64,000 bases of DNA, from the NCBI GenBank assembly GCA_964548225.1, contig CAZJQP010000015.1, positions 1 through 64,000 of the forward strand. Reading direction: 5' to 3'. Of the stretch, positions 35,530-45,510 are shown piece after piece; position 1 is the first letter of the stretch, and each line of letters begins with the position of its first letter. A program made the position numbers and the translations under genes. Under the pieces are notes generated by a model that saw only the letters and a list, made by a program, of their open reading frames with translations, was not told where the DNA came from and searched no databases. Source of the stretch: CALMEH01 sp964548225 (GTDB lineage Bacteria > Acidobacteriota > Blastocatellia > Pyrinomonadales > Pyrinomonadaceae).

Positions 35530-36010
35530 AAAACCGATTTCCTTTATAATTGCAAGTTTGATTCACAAAAAAGCCTGAAAGTAAATGAAACTACTGCCTT
35601 AAAATATTAACTTATAAATTTCTTTCTAACAATTTGCGGCTTTTCCGTATGACTGATACGCAAGGTTTGATTCGTTCAAAAAGGTCAAGGTTGCCTTAAT
35701 CAAAACTCGACTTATCGCCAAATTATCGAATTATACAGACAAATTCGCCAAAAAGAAAAAGCAAACAAGCGGTAAATAAACACTTTCACAGATTTTTTCG
35801 ACATTTGACACAAAAAAACAAAATTGCCCTCGCTAAAACTTTATCGTGATAAACCGCTGACTCTTTGTAAAAAGCAGGAATGGGAAGTGGTAGCGACCCA
35901 CTAATTCTTGGTCAAGTCGCTATCGCTTCCCGTTCTAACCTGTCTACCCAATATATAACTGCCCTAAATTAATAAACTCATCCGTTTCGAAAAAAAACGT
36001 ATTATCTTTC
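35530..36010. other. Intergenic region upstream of bamA
   Basis: 481 bp. It should hold the bamA promoter. One hairpin (35882-35931) is present on the side of the propeller gene. No gene was found on either strand. Confidence 0.5.
35882..35931 (-). terminator. Hairpin after propeller gene
   Basis: 16-bp arms (35882-35897 and 35916-35931) pair with two mismatches around an 18-nt loop, 80 bp past the stop of the minus-strand propeller gene. A T run follows some bases later on the minus strand. Confidence 0.6.
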
Positions 36011-38839
36011 TCACATTAACGCTTCTTTATCTCCAACAAAATCAATATCACTAATGTTTTCAAAGATCGTGATAATGCGGCTTGGTAATTGGAATGTATA
36101 TCGCTTTGAATTTATTGTAACGGTGTATGTTTCACCTGCTTGCAATTCGTCAAATCCGTAATATCCGAAAGAATTGGATGTAGTTATTCGTGGCGCGTCC
36201 AGCGACCCGCCGGAAATAGTAATTCGGGCGTTGCGAATACCTCTGCCGTCAGCTGTCGTAACGCGCCCCGAAAGCGAAACTTCCGATGCGCTCGGCACGA
36301 GAAATGTCGAAAACCATATTCCGTGACCGTGTGTGCCGACCAGCAGTTTATTGTCGCTCGGACGCAAATCAAGGCTGGAAACAACGGCGTTTCCGATTTC
36401 TGCCAGACCTTCCTGCGACCAAAATGCTCCGCCTGACGGCGCAGTTCGCGGCGTTGTTTTGGTTGTTGTGCCGCCGTATAATCCAACGGAAGTTCCGACA
36501 AAATAAAGCACTTCGGTCGGGGTTACGACAATCGCCGAACTGCGGATGGAAGGAAGCGTCAGATTACTTTCGATGCTCGTCCAAGTTGGCAGAAGCAGTT
36601 CTGCGCCGTTCTCCGCCTGCAAAGACGTATTCGCCGTGCTAGTCCACCAAATATTCGTTACGCCCGCGCCGTAATTGGAAAAAGTAACCATTATCGTATC
36701 ATCGTTTGCAGGATCAACGGCGATACTGCTGACGTAAGCACCGGCGGGGAAACCTGCACCGGTAATTTCTACCGGACCTGTTGCCGCCGCGACTGCCGCC
36801 GGATTATCGAGACGGAAAACCCGTCCGTCTGATGTGCCGAAGAAAAGACTCGATGTTGTGGGGCTGTAAGTGCCTCGCGTCAATGCGATTGCAGTAATAT
36901 CAAATGGTGCGCCAACCGCTCCGGCGACTCCGGTCATTGCCGTCCAAGTGCCGGGAGTAACCGTCGAACCTGATGTTGTGCGATACAAAATATTATCGTT
37001 GGCGTAATAAACCAACTCGCTGTTATCGGGGTCAACCTTGAAAAGCGTAACGAAAAGCCCGCCCGATTCGCCCGTCGGAGTAATATCGGTTGTGAAACCC
37101 AACGCATCGGTTGACGGTCTTCGCTGAAAATTTCCGACTTGAGAACCGACATATTCATATTGAACACCGCCAATCAAATCGGACAGCCCAACCGATACGC
37201 CGTCGCCGCCATAGACCATTTCAAAACTGCTTCCCGTCCCACCGATGTTTCTGGTCGTGCCGTTGTCCTGCGCTCCGCCCATAACTTTGGTGTTGGTGAT
37301 TCGCGGGTCGTTGACAACGTGGTAATACTGAAATGTTCGATAGCCGGTATTGATTTGAGTCCAGGCAACCGTTGCGGCTAAATTGTCGGTCGTGCGCTGA
37401 ATGCCGCCGTCATTGCCGCAAAGCATCGTCGTCGAACTCGTCGGCGGAAAAACGAATGAATGAATATCGGGGTGAGAATCAACATACAAAGAATAATCTG
37501 CCGTGCTTGCGTATCCGCCGATTCGCGTCCAAGTCGCGCCGGTCGTCGTTGACCTGTAAGCATTTGTTCCGCCGATAAAAACCGTATCGGGGTCGTCCGG
37601 CTTGACCGCCACGACCAAATCGTAGCCGGTTTGCACGGCAAACGGGTCATTACCAGCAAGACAGCCGGGTTCATTCGGCAAACTCGCCGAAACATCCGTC
37701 CAGGTTGCAGTCATATCACTCCAGTAATACATTTCGGCTTCGGGCGCAGGCGCACCACAGCCGGATGTAGTTCCGTTCCAATATAAAGCATAAACCCGGC
37801 TCGGAAGACTCGGCGCAAGAGCCAACACGACTCTGCCGTAAGTTCCGTCCGCGTTCCAACCTGCCGGACTTGTGGCGGAGCCTGCTCCGGCAATCTTTGT
37901 CCAAGTTCCCGGATCGCCGGAAGGCGAACGCCAAACACCCGGCATCGGACTCGGTGAAACTCCGGCAAATGCGGCATAGAAACTACCGTCCGGTGCGACG
38001 ACAATATCCGTCGGCATACCTGTGCCGAATGTCGGTATGCCGGATGTTAATACAATAGTCCATGTCGCACCGCCGTCGGGCGAACGGTAAATAGTGTTTA
38101 GTGCCGCCAGATAAACAAATCCGGTGGTCGGTGAAACAACAATCTTTTGAACATAATCTGCCGGATGATCAAAGGATTCCAAAACGCCGGTGTTCGAGGT
38201 AGGTAAAAAAGCCCATGTTTCGCCGTTGTCGGCTGATTTGAAAACGCCTTTTCCGCGATACGGTGCGCCGGTTCCGCTCGCGCTGTTGCCGGTAAATTCG
38301 CCGCCGGCGTAATACCAAATATCTTGAAAACCGGTGCGCGGATCTTGAGCCAGCGCGGAAACGGTGAAAAGATCGCCGCTCGGACTTTTTCTCACCCAAC
38401 CTGCGCCGTCATCGTAAGACTTAAAAAGTCCGCCGCTAATTCCACCGGCTAATATAATTCTATTGGTTGTGCCGTTGTAGCGTAAATCGTAAGCTAAAGC
38501 CCGCGTGCGTCCGCCGAGATTTTCGGGACCGACATAGCTGTAAGTTCCCAAAAGATTGGTGTTGTTTCTTAATTGCTCCCGAACTATCGAGTCGGCTTGT
38601 TCAATCTCCTTTTCACGAATGCCTTCGGGAATCGCGTTCAACGCCGGGTCTTTGGTCATATTGAATTCATATTCCAAAGCCCCTCTCAAATTGTCCGCCC
38701 GTGATTGTTTCTTTTTCGTTTTATCGGAAAAAACGCTGGAAAAATAAGCCGGAAATCCAAAAACCCAAAAAATCGCCGTAACGGAAACAATCGCTATGAC
38801 AGCCGAAACGATTGTCCATTTATTTAAAAGCACCTTCAT
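36011..38839 (-). CDS. Exported BNR/sortilin-like propeller with C-terminal Cna/CarboxypepD domain
   Basis: 942-residue protein. An N-terminal hydrophobic segment (WTIVSAVIAIVSVTAIFWVFGF) serves as signal or anchor. About residues 95-830 form beta-propeller repeats with Asp-box-like motifs (SYDDGAGWVRK, SADNGETWAFL, SPDGGATWTIV, STTTGATWTRIGG). The C-terminal about 85 residues are a carboxypeptidase-regulatory-like beta-sandwich (SGRVTTADGRGIRNARITIS, FGYYGFDELQAGETYTV). The ATG at 38839 is preferred over a TTG two codons upstream because GGAGGAG is about 8 bp from it. The role is probably on the cell surface; ligand unknown. Confidence 0.87.
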   Translation of the reverse strand: MKVLLNKWTIVSAVIAIVSVTAIFWVFGFPAYFSSVFSDKTKKKQSRADNLRGALEYEFNMTKDPALNAIPEGIREKEIEQADSIVREQLRNNTNLLGTYSYVGPENLGGRTRALAYDLRYNGTTNRIILAGGISGGLFKSYDDGAGWVRKSPSGDLFTVSALAQDPRTGFQDIWYYAGGEFTGNSASGTGAPYRGKGVFKSADNGETWAFLPTSNTGVLESFDHPADYVQKIVVSPTTGFVYLAALNTIYRSPDGGATWTIVLTSGIPTFGTGMPTDIVVAPDGSFYAAFAGVSPSPMPGVWRSPSGDPGTWTKIAGAGSATSPAGWNADGTYGRVVLALAPSLPSRVYALYWNGTTSGCGAPAPEAEMYYWSDMTATWTDVSASLPNEPGCLAGNDPFAVQTGYDLVVAVKPDDPDTVFIGGTNAYRSTTTGATWTRIGGYASTADYSLYVDSHPDIHSFVFPPTSSTTMLCGNDGGIQRTTDNLAATVAWTQINTGYRTFQYYHVVNDPRITNTKVMGGAQDNGTTRNIGGTGSSFEMVYGGDGVSVGLSDLIGGVQYEYVGSQVGNFQRRPSTDALGFTTDITPTGESGGLFVTLFKVDPDNSELVYYANDNILYRTTSGSTVTPGTWTAMTGVAGAVGAPFDITAIALTRGTYSPTTSSLFFGTSDGRVFRLDNPAAVAAATGPVEITGAGFPAGAYVSSIAVDPANDDTIMVTFSNYGAGVTNIWWTSTANTSLQAENGAELLLPTWTSIESNLTLPSIRSSAIVVTPTEVLYFVGTSVGLYGGTTTKTTPRTAPSGGAFWSQEGLAEIGNAVVSSLDLRPSDNKLLVGTHGHGIWFSTFLVPSASEVSLSGRVTTADGRGIRNARITISGGSLDAPRITTSNSFGYYGFDELQAGETYTVTINSKRYTFQLPSRIITIFENISDIDFVGDKEALM

Positions 38840-39086
38840 CGTCAACTCTCCTCCTTAATTTTCTAAAACAGACATTTCTGAGGGAGCAACGATATTCACC
38901 GATTGAATTATGTTTTTTTTTCTAAATTTCAATATACGCCTCTTTTGAAGATAGTCAAGAAAAAATCGGAACGAAGTTTGTGTAGCGGATAATTGGCTTG
39001 AAGTTTTTCCCTAAGTGTTTTTCGTAATATAATCATCGAAGCATTCAAAACCGAGAAATTCCATAAAAAACTATAGCTGAAATAAT

Positions 39087-40568
39087 ATGAAAAACGATTT
39101 TGTAGAATTGACTGAAGACGTTTCCGCGTCGCCGTTGTGGAATCACGATTTAGCTCCGACGACCATAAAAGAAAGAACTTGGTCAACTTGGAACATCGCC
39201 GCGCTGTGGATTGGGATGAGCGTCGTGATTACGACTTATACGCTTGCCGGAGGTTTTATCGAAGCGGGAATGAATTGGTGGCAGGCGATGTTGACAATTT
39301 TGCTTGGAAATTGCATCGTCTTGATTCCGATGGTTTTGAACGCGCACGCCGGAACGAAATATGGCGTTTCGTTTCCTGTTTTGTGCCGTGCAAGTTTTGG
39401 AACGAAGGGCGCGAATATTCCTGCCGTGTTGCGTGCAATCGTTGCTTGCGGTTGGTTCGGGATTCAAACTTGGATTGGCGGACAGGCGATTGATGCGCTT
39501 TTGACGGCGGTTTGGTCGGGTTGGGCAAGTTTGAATACACCGATTTTAAGTAATCCGCTTCATCTTTGGCTTTCATTTTTCTTTTTTTGGGGCATTCAGG
39601 TTTTCATCATTTTGAAAGGTATCGAAGGCATCAAACATCTCGAATCGTGGTCTGCGCCGCTTTTGCTTTTAGGCGGCTTGGTTCTGCTGATTTGGGCGAG
39701 TTCAAACGCGGGCGGACTCGGAAATGTTTTGTCAAATGTTACCGTTTTGCAGAAAAATAAAGCAGATTTTTGGACGATTTTTCCTGGTGCGCTGACAGCT
39801 TCGGTTGGTTATTGGGCAACGCTAAGTTTAAATATTCCAGACTTTACGCGCTATGCGAAATCGCAAAAATCGCAAATGCTCGGTCAAGCGTTTGGTTTGC
39901 CTTTGACGATGACGGCATTTGCTTTTATCGGAGTGGCGGTAACTTCGGCGACGGTGATTATTTACGGCGAAGCAATTCCGAATCCGGTTGATTTGATGAA
40001 AAAATTCGACAGCGTAATCGTGATTTTGTTTGCGATGCTTATCATTTTCCTCGCGCAATTATCAACCAATATGGCGGCAAACGTCGTCTCGCCGTCGAAC
40101 GATTTTTCAAACTTGAATCCGCGCAAAATTTCTTATGTCGCGGGCGGTTTGATTACCGCAATTATCGGAATTTTGATGATGCCGTGGGAATTGATGTCTT
40201 CGATGGGCGCATATATTTTTACTTGGCTCATCGGCTATTCAGGCTTGATGGGCGCAATCGGCGGAATTATGATTGCCGATTATTTTATTCTGCGCGGGAA
40301 GAACTTAAATCTTGCCGAATTGTTCAAAACAGACGGAATTTATTCGTATTCAAGCGGTTTTAACTGGCGGGCGATTGTCGCGCTGGTCGCGGCGATTTTG
40401 CCCGTCGTGCCGGGTTTCTTACGCGCCGCGACGACACCGGGCGGACAAGTTGCGAATCCGAATTTCTTCGACACGCTTTATATTTACGCTTGGTTTGTTA
40501 CGTTTGCAATCGGATTTGTTTTATATTTGATTTTGATGAAATTAAGTGCGCCGAAAGAAAATTTATGA
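39087..40568 (+). CDS. NCS1 family nucleobase/hydantoin/allantoin permease
   Basis: 493-residue transporter with about 12 membrane helices. NCS1 marks: N-terminal LAPTTIKERTWSTWNIAALWIGM, WWQAMLTILLGN, the GTKYGVSFPVLCRASFGTKGANIPA region, WFGIQTWIGGQA, and SLNIPDFTRYAKSQ. Members carry uracil, cytosine, hydantoins or allantoin with Na+ or H+. Its place at the head of a region with PreT, PreA and beta-ureidopropionase makes a pyrimidine or hydantoin substrate likely. That is inference from context. Confidence 0.92.
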   Translation: MKNDFVELTEDVSASPLWNHDLAPTTIKERTWSTWNIAALWIGMSVVITTYTLAGGFIEAGMNWWQAMLTILLGNCIVLIPMVLNAHAGTKYGVSFPVLCRASFGTKGANIPAVLRAIVACGWFGIQTWIGGQAIDALLTAVWSGWASLNTPILSNPLHLWLSFFFFWGIQVFIILKGIEGIKHLESWSAPLLLLGGLVLLIWASSNAGGLGNVLSNVTVLQKNKADFWTIFPGALTASVGYWATLSLNIPDFTRYAKSQKSQMLGQAFGLPLTMTAFAFIGVAVTSATVIIYGEAIPNPVDLMKKFDSVIVILFAMLIIFLAQLSTNMAANVVSPSNDFSNLNPRKISYVAGGLITAIIGILMMPWELMSSMGAYIFTWLIGYSGLMGAIGGIMIADYFILRGKNLNLAELFKTDGIYSYSSGFNWRAIVALVAAILPVVPGFLRAATTPGGQVANPNFFDTLYIYAWFVTFAIGFVLYLILMKLSAPKENL

Positions 40569-40578
40569 GGCTAATTTT

Positions 40579-41031
40579 ATGAAGAAGTATTTTCAATTTT
40601 CTATCTGTTTGCTTTTTACAATCGGCTTTTTTTGGCAGTCGGCAAATGCCTGCACAATCGTTATTCCACCTTTGCGAAAAGAGTTTCGTCATTCGGCAAA
40701 TGTTTTTGTTGGAGAAGTTATTGATATTTCTGTGGTGCCGAAAGATTTTAAAGACAAAAAGGACCGATTGGTTGGCGGAACAGTAAAATTCAGAATTGAA
40801 AAAAGCTGGAAAGGCGGAAAGAAATCTGAAATCTCCTTGCTTTCCGACATAGTTGACACGGCTTGCGGCGGACAGCTTTCTTATTTTAGAACAGGTGAAA
40901 AGTATCTGGTTTTTGCCGAAAAGGATTATGTAAATTTCTATAAAGCATCAAAACTCGAAAACTCGAATGATAAAATCAAAAGACTCAACGATTTCGGTTT
41001 TCGTTTTTGGGCAAGCATTTATCCGTTTTGA
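40579..41031 (+). CDS. Secreted TIMP/NTR-like protein
   Basis: 150-residue exported protein. Signal peptide MKKYFQFSICLLFTIGFFWQSANA, then a mature N-terminal cysteine (ACTIVIPP) and the pattern FRHSANVFVGEVIDI, FRIEKSWKGGK, DTACGGQLSYFRTGEKYLVFA, which resembles the netrin/TIMP-like fold seen in bacterial proteins. Start at 40579 because the signal peptide begins there. It may inhibit proteases or simply bind at the surface; function not established. Confidence 0.7.
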   Translation: MKKYFQFSICLLFTIGFFWQSANACTIVIPPLRKEFRHSANVFVGEVIDISVVPKDFKDKKDRLVGGTVKFRIEKSWKGGKKSEISLLSDIVDTACGGQLSYFRTGEKYLVFAEKDYVNFYKASKLENSNDKIKRLNDFGFRFWASIYPF

Positions 41032-41057
41032 TTCAGACAGATATGAAACTTTAACTA

Positions 41058-41546
41058 ATGACTCAAAATACAGCTAAATTTTTGCTTTGGATTGCGGTTG
41101 CGGCTTGGGGTTTTTGGCTGGGCGGTTTGATTTATGAAATGGTTGTGATTATGCCGCTTTGGAGTGCGAATTTGCCGAACTCGGTTATTGAATGGAATTC
41201 CAGACCGAATTTTGTGGTAAATCCGACACGCTTTTACATCCCGATTGTTCTAACCTTAATTTTGTCTTCGGCGTTGGCGACGATTTTGCGTTGGAAATCG
41301 CGCAATCAGCGGATTTGGCTGATTCTTTCAACTGTCTGCGTGATTACGGCTTTTGTTTTTACGATTATTTATTTCTTTCCGAAAAATGATGTGCTGTTTC
41401 GGAATCAGGGTGCGGGTTTGAGCGGCGAAGAAATTACGGCGACTGCAAATGCTTGGATTCGGGCGAATTGGATTCGGCTTGGGATAATGATTGTCGGTTT
41501 CTTTGCGGCACTAAAGGCTTTTTCACAAACATCTTCCGCCGAATAA
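41058..41546 (+). CDS. Four-helix membrane protein
   Basis: 162 residues with four predicted membrane helices (FLLWIAVAAWGFWLGGLIYEM, FYIPIVLTLILSSALATIL, IWLILSTVCVITAFVFTIIYF, IRLGIMIVGFFAALKAF). The plan resembles DUF1772-type proteins, but no diagnostic motif is seen. Function unknown. Confidence 0.7.
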   Translation: MTQNTAKFLLWIAVAAWGFWLGGLIYEMVVIMPLWSANLPNSVIEWNSRPNFVVNPTRFYIPIVLTLILSSALATILRWKSRNQRIWLILSTVCVITAFVFTIIYFFPKNDVLFRNQGAGLSGEEITATANAWIRANWIRLGIMIVGFFAALKAFSQTSSAE

Positions 41547-41552
41547 AATGAA

Positions 41553-42038
41553 ATGAACGAAGCGTCTTTTTTTCGGGCTAAAGTTTTTCGAGGCAGTTGT
41601 TACGGCTCAAAGGCGTGGGAAATTGAATTCAAATTCGGCGCGGACAATGAATTTTCGGCGGAAATTTCGGATGGTTTACAGAAAAAATCTTTCTCGCCCG
41701 AACGCGGCAAACTCGAAAATTATTTGAAGCGGATTTTTGGAATTATCGAAAAAGAGGAAGTTTTATCGGGTTTGCGCCACGTTGAAATTAGTTACCACGC
41801 CGAACTCGAATGGCAAAATATGAAATCTTTCGCCAAAAAATCTTCGGGCAAACTCAAGCTGATGTCGAATGAATGGCAAACCGAAGAAATCGAATTATCA
41901 ATCAGCGAAGCCGCCAACGTGGAAATTGCCGATAGTCTGCAAAAAATTTTAGATACGAATCCGCATCGGCACGCGCTTGAAATTTATTCTTTGACGATGA
42001 AATTCATTCTTAAATATCGGTTGGAATTATTTCAATGA
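41553..42038 (+). CDS. Hypothetical protein (accessory block)
   Basis: 161-residue soluble, mixed alpha/beta protein with no signal peptide (MNEASFFRAKVFRGSCYGSK). No family recognised. Its stop overlaps the next start (ATGA), so it is coupled to the following gene. It opens a run of eight unknown same-strand genes up to 46930. Confidence 0.65.
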   Translation: MNEASFFRAKVFRGSCYGSKAWEIEFKFGADNEFSAEISDGLQKKSFSPERGKLENYLKRIFGIIEKEEVLSGLRHVEISYHAELEWQNMKSFAKKSSGKLKLMSNEWQTEEIELSISEAANVEIADSLQKILDTNPHRHALEIYSLTMKFILKYRLELFQ

Positions 42039-42469
42039 GCGAAAACGATTCAAATATAACGGAATGGCTGGCGAATTTGCGAAAACAGGAAGCCGAGCAA
42101 TCGGCGCAGGCTTCGGCGATTATCGAAAAACATCTCGTCAATGCGGAGTTGCCGTTCAAAAAATGGAGCGAAACGAGCAGTTGGTTCGGTGTCGGTTGGG
42201 ATTTGTATTTGAACATTGACAGTTTGTTGCGAGAAGAAAAACATTCGGAAATGTTAAAAGCGATGTTTGCCGAACTCGTTGATTTTTGCGAGGCTTCGAC
42301 TTCCGAATCGTTTGCTTACAAACTCAAAATCTTGCTCGAAAAATTCACACGAAGCAGAATTAAACCGTTTCTTCCGCCAAAAGCACTCGCCCAATTTAAT
42401 GAAATTGACCGAATGCTCGACGACGATCACGAAAGATATTTGGAAATTTTGAATCAACAAGGTTATTAA
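42035..42469 (+). CDS. Hypothetical helical protein (accessory block)
   Basis: 144-residue, mostly helical acidic protein (EWLANLRKQEAEQSAQASAI, then WSETSSWFGVGWDLYLNIDS). No membrane segment or known motif. Overlaps the upstream gene by 4 bp. Confidence 0.65.
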   Translation: MSENDSNITEWLANLRKQEAEQSAQASAIIEKHLVNAELPFKKWSETSSWFGVGWDLYLNIDSLLREEKHSEMLKAMFAELVDFCEASTSESFAYKLKILLEKFTRSRIKPFLPPKALAQFNEIDRMLDDDHERYLEILNQQGY

Positions 42470-42480
42470 AACGAGTTTTT

Positions 42481-42894
42481 ATGAAAAGTCTTTTTTACAA
42501 ACTCTTCGGTGTCGGCAAAATCAAAGAAACGCTTTTGTCGGAGTTGAAAAACGAAGAAATCGTCGCCTCGGACGAAGGCATAAAATCTACGTTGACTTAC
42601 AAAAATTTTCGCGCACCGGGCAGATATTCAAATTGGAAACGTCGCTGGTTTTCGGGCGCAATCATTTTGACGAAAAAGCGGCTTGTTTTACAGCAATACT
42701 CGCAACCCGTTATCAATCTCGAATTAACGGACGAGCGTTTCAAGAAAATCAAAGTATCGCTTGAAGCGGAAGACACGTTGCTTTTCGAGTTTGAACCGCA
42801 GCTTTTTCTCGAAAATTCGACGGGCGAAATCGAATGGCGTTGCCGCACACCGCACGCGAAAATTATCGCTGAATGGTTGAAAATGTTGAAATAA
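42481..42894 (+). CDS. Hypothetical PH-like protein (accessory block)
   Basis: 137-residue protein whose strand-rich centre and C-terminal helix (SGAIILTKKRLVLQQYSQ, then PHAKIIAEWLKMLK) resemble GRAM/PH-like folds. The fold assignment is by eye only. It starts 11 bp after the previous stop. Confidence 0.6.
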   Translation: MKSLFYKLFGVGKIKETLLSELKNEEIVASDEGIKSTLTYKNFRAPGRYSNWKRRWFSGAIILTKKRLVLQQYSQPVINLELTDERFKKIKVSLEAEDTLLFEFEPQLFLENSTGEIEWRCRTPHAKIIAEWLKMLK

Positions 42895-42931
42895 ATCCTA
42901 AAAAAATCTACTTGAATCAGAACTTAACTTT

Positions 42932-45244
42932 ATGACAAATGACAACGTAAATTTTGATGAATTGGCACGGAAAGCATTTGCACCGACTGCGGGCGAAAGC
43001 GATTTTGAAAATCTTTTCGCCGCTGTTTTTTCGCTCGATGCGTGGTATTTTATCGCCGACGAAAAGTTTTCATACAAGATGCCTTACTGCGCGATTTTTC
43101 CCAATTATTTCGGCGAAGAAATCGCGCTCACGGTTTTTACCGAACCTGAACGGGCGCGGAAATTTATCGCGGAAAAAGGCATAAACACGAGTGCGACTGA
43201 CGGAAACCCGAACACGCCCGAAGATTTGGTTCTGCGTATTTCAACAACAGGGATTTTAGATTTTTTCGACCGGCTCGCACCGCTGAATATCACCAAAATT
43301 TTCTTTAATCCGAATAAGGACAGCGAGGGTTTTCATCACGATTTGAAAATAATGCGACCGATTTATGAGCATTTGGAAAGCAAAGGTTTGTTGGCACAAC
43401 CGTCTGCCGAAAACAGCCCGAACAATTTAGAGAAACTGCTTGAAGAAAATGCCGATGTAATCGCCGAGTTTGAACGTGAAAATGCTGTGTTTTCGGCAAT
43501 GATTGCGGGCAGTGCGGCGGCAATGAACAACAATTCCGAGGAAGAAAAAGCGCGTGTCGTTTCCAACACGGCGGAGATGTTTGAAAGCGTCAGAGTTCAG
43601 CAAAATATGTCGCCGAAATTATTCAGAGTTTATATCGAAACTTGTTTGGACAAGCGAAAATTTTTAATGCCGACTTTGGCGTTTGCGTATTTTCAGCAGG
43701 ACGAAACCAAAATAAAAAAACTCGAACAGGACAAAGAACTTTCGGAAGAATTAGCACAATGGTTTATCAAAAAAATCGTTCCGAATGCGGATTTGCTGAT
43801 GAACGAACCGCCGCAAAATTCCGCCGTTCCCCTCAATGAAAACCTCGCCGAAAACGATTTTCAAACGAATACGGCATCTGCCGAAAACGGAGTTGATTTT
43901 GATGAATTATCGCGCAAAACAAATCAGCCGAATCCGCCGATGGAAGATTTAAACGCCCTTTTCGGAGCGGCTTTTGCGCTTTCGGAATGGCTTTTTATCG
44001 CTCGTGGCGAGATGCCGAATGTTAACCCGTATATCGCCGCAAACGCCGCAGTCGCAGACGGACAACAGATGATTCGCGCCTTTACCGATTCAAACAGACT
44101 TCAGCGTTTTGCGCGGGAAAATAATCTGACCGACGCGGACGGAAACTCGCAAATGTTGTCAATTCCGACCGAAGGAATTGTTGAATATCTCGAACAATTT
44201 ATCGAATACGGCGTTCACGGTGTTTGGTTTAATTCCGATTCGGTCAGCGAGGGTTTTTTCGTGCCGCTCAAACAGCTTCGCCCGATTAAAGAACATCTGG
44301 CGAAAATAAATCAAAAAACGGCTACAACGGAATTTACCCCGCTGGTTTTGACGATTACGGACGGGCTGAGTTTGCCGTCGGGTTTTGTCAAACAAAGCGA
44401 TTACAACTGCAATTTTTTCTGCTGGATTCCGCGTCAATGGACTGAAAATTTGCAATTAAAAACCGAATATCTCGAAAAACTTTACGAACAATTTTACGGT
44501 GCAAATTGGCGTTCGGGAAACAGCGACGGCTCGCGTTACGTTGTTCTCGAAGCAAATTCGGCGGCTATTTCACCCGAAAGAGTGCAAGGCACAGATTGGA
44601 GTGTTGCACAAAACAATGAGCTTAATCGCTATTGGTTTTACATCGGTGAGGGAAACGGCACGTTCAAAAAAGTTACGGCAGATGAATTTAAGACAAATAT
44701 TGATGCATATTTTCAAACCGAAAAGACAGAAAATTCTCGAAAACAACAAGACAATCTGGCAAATTTCGGAGTGAGCGAAACGCCCGACGGTGATTTTGAT
44801 TTGAATTTGAATATTAACAAAGTCGGAACGGTAAATTTCGACACGTCAATCGCGCCGTTTTACGAAGCAATCGTGCCGCTTCTCCGAGATTTTCAGGGAA
44901 CGGGTGAATATCTGACTTTGCTCAGATTTGAAGAAAGCGGAAAAAGCGAACAAGTCGAAAATATCGTCGAAAACGCTCACGGCGCGTATTTGCAAATTCG
45001 CCGATTTCTTTATCTAAATCCGAAAAACGGCGTTCGCATCGGTGTTAATTCGATTCACAGCAATCATTTACGACACGTTCAAACAAACGCCGAATTGATT
45101 GTCAGCATCGAACTTTGCAAAAATCTCGATAATCAAACCGGAGTTTTCTATCACCGTTTTGAAGGTCCGAAAGCAGACGTTTTGCATCTCGCGGCGACGA
45201 TTCAGCCAATTCTCGAAAGTTTTAATTATCAATCCGCCTCGTAA
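42932..45244 (+). CDS. Duplicated SseB-like domain protein
   Basis: 770-residue soluble protein with two SseB-like modules. The first (about 7-150: VNFDELARKAFAPTAGESDF, DAWYFIADEKF, IALTVFTEPERARKFI) and the second (about 306-460: VDFDELSRKTNQPNPPMEDL, SEWLFIARGEM, MIRAFTDSNRLQRFA) align well, so an internal duplication is visible. A third domain (about 470-610) and a C-terminal domain (about 630-770) are unknown. SseB-like domains are widespread outside type III secretion, often in immunity or polymorphic-toxin contexts. Role here unknown. Confidence 0.8.
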   Translation: MTNDNVNFDELARKAFAPTAGESDFENLFAAVFSLDAWYFIADEKFSYKMPYCAIFPNYFGEEIALTVFTEPERARKFIAEKGINTSATDGNPNTPEDLVLRISTTGILDFFDRLAPLNITKIFFNPNKDSEGFHHDLKIMRPIYEHLESKGLLAQPSAENSPNNLEKLLEENADVIAEFERENAVFSAMIAGSAAAMNNNSEEEKARVVSNTAEMFESVRVQQNMSPKLFRVYIETCLDKRKFLMPTLAFAYFQQDETKIKKLEQDKELSEELAQWFIKKIVPNADLLMNEPPQNSAVPLNENLAENDFQTNTASAENGVDFDELSRKTNQPNPPMEDLNALFGAAFALSEWLFIARGEMPNVNPYIAANAAVADGQQMIRAFTDSNRLQRFARENNLTDADGNSQMLSIPTEGIVEYLEQFIEYGVHGVWFNSDSVSEGFFVPLKQLRPIKEHLAKINQKTATTEFTPLVLTITDGLSLPSGFVKQSDYNCNFFCWIPRQWTENLQLKTEYLEKLYEQFYGANWRSGNSDGSRYVVLEANSAAISPERVQGTDWSVAQNNELNRYWFYIGEGNGTFKKVTADEFKTNIDAYFQTEKTENSRKQQDNLANFGVSETPDGDFDLNLNINKVGTVNFDTSIAPFYEAIVPLLRDFQGTGEYLTLLRFEESGKSEQVENIVENAHGAYLQIRRFLYLNPKNGVRIGVNSIHSNHLRHVQTNAELIVSIELCKNLDNQTGVFYHRFEGPKADVLHLAATIQPILESFNYQSAS

Positions 45245-45251
45245 AATCTTT

Positions 45252-45482
45252 ATGATGGAACCGGCAATTTTGAAAGAAATAAAAAATCCCGATTCACCGT
45301 TTCACATCGGCGGAATCGGAAATTTTATGCAGCCTTTGTGCGAAAAGTTTGGGGAAGATGAAATGGATATTCTCGGTTGGATTCCGAGCCGCCAATGGAA
45401 ACCGAACGAAAAATTTTGTGCCGTTTGTGCCGGATTTTACGAAAAAGGTTTAGCGTGGAAATATCCTTCGGCGCGTGATTAA
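45252..45482 (+). CDS. Small hypothetical protein (accessory block)
   Basis: 76-residue protein starting MMEPAILKEIKNPDSPFHIG, with a pair of cysteines in EKFCAVCAGFYEKGL. It begins 8 bp after the SseB-like gene. No family recognised. Confidence 0.6.
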   Translation: MMEPAILKEIKNPDSPFHIGGIGNFMQPLCEKFGEDEMDILGWIPSRQWKPNEKFCAVCAGFYEKGLAWKYPSARD

Positions 45483-45510
45483 TAGCCAATATAAAGGGGA
45501 AAACAATAAA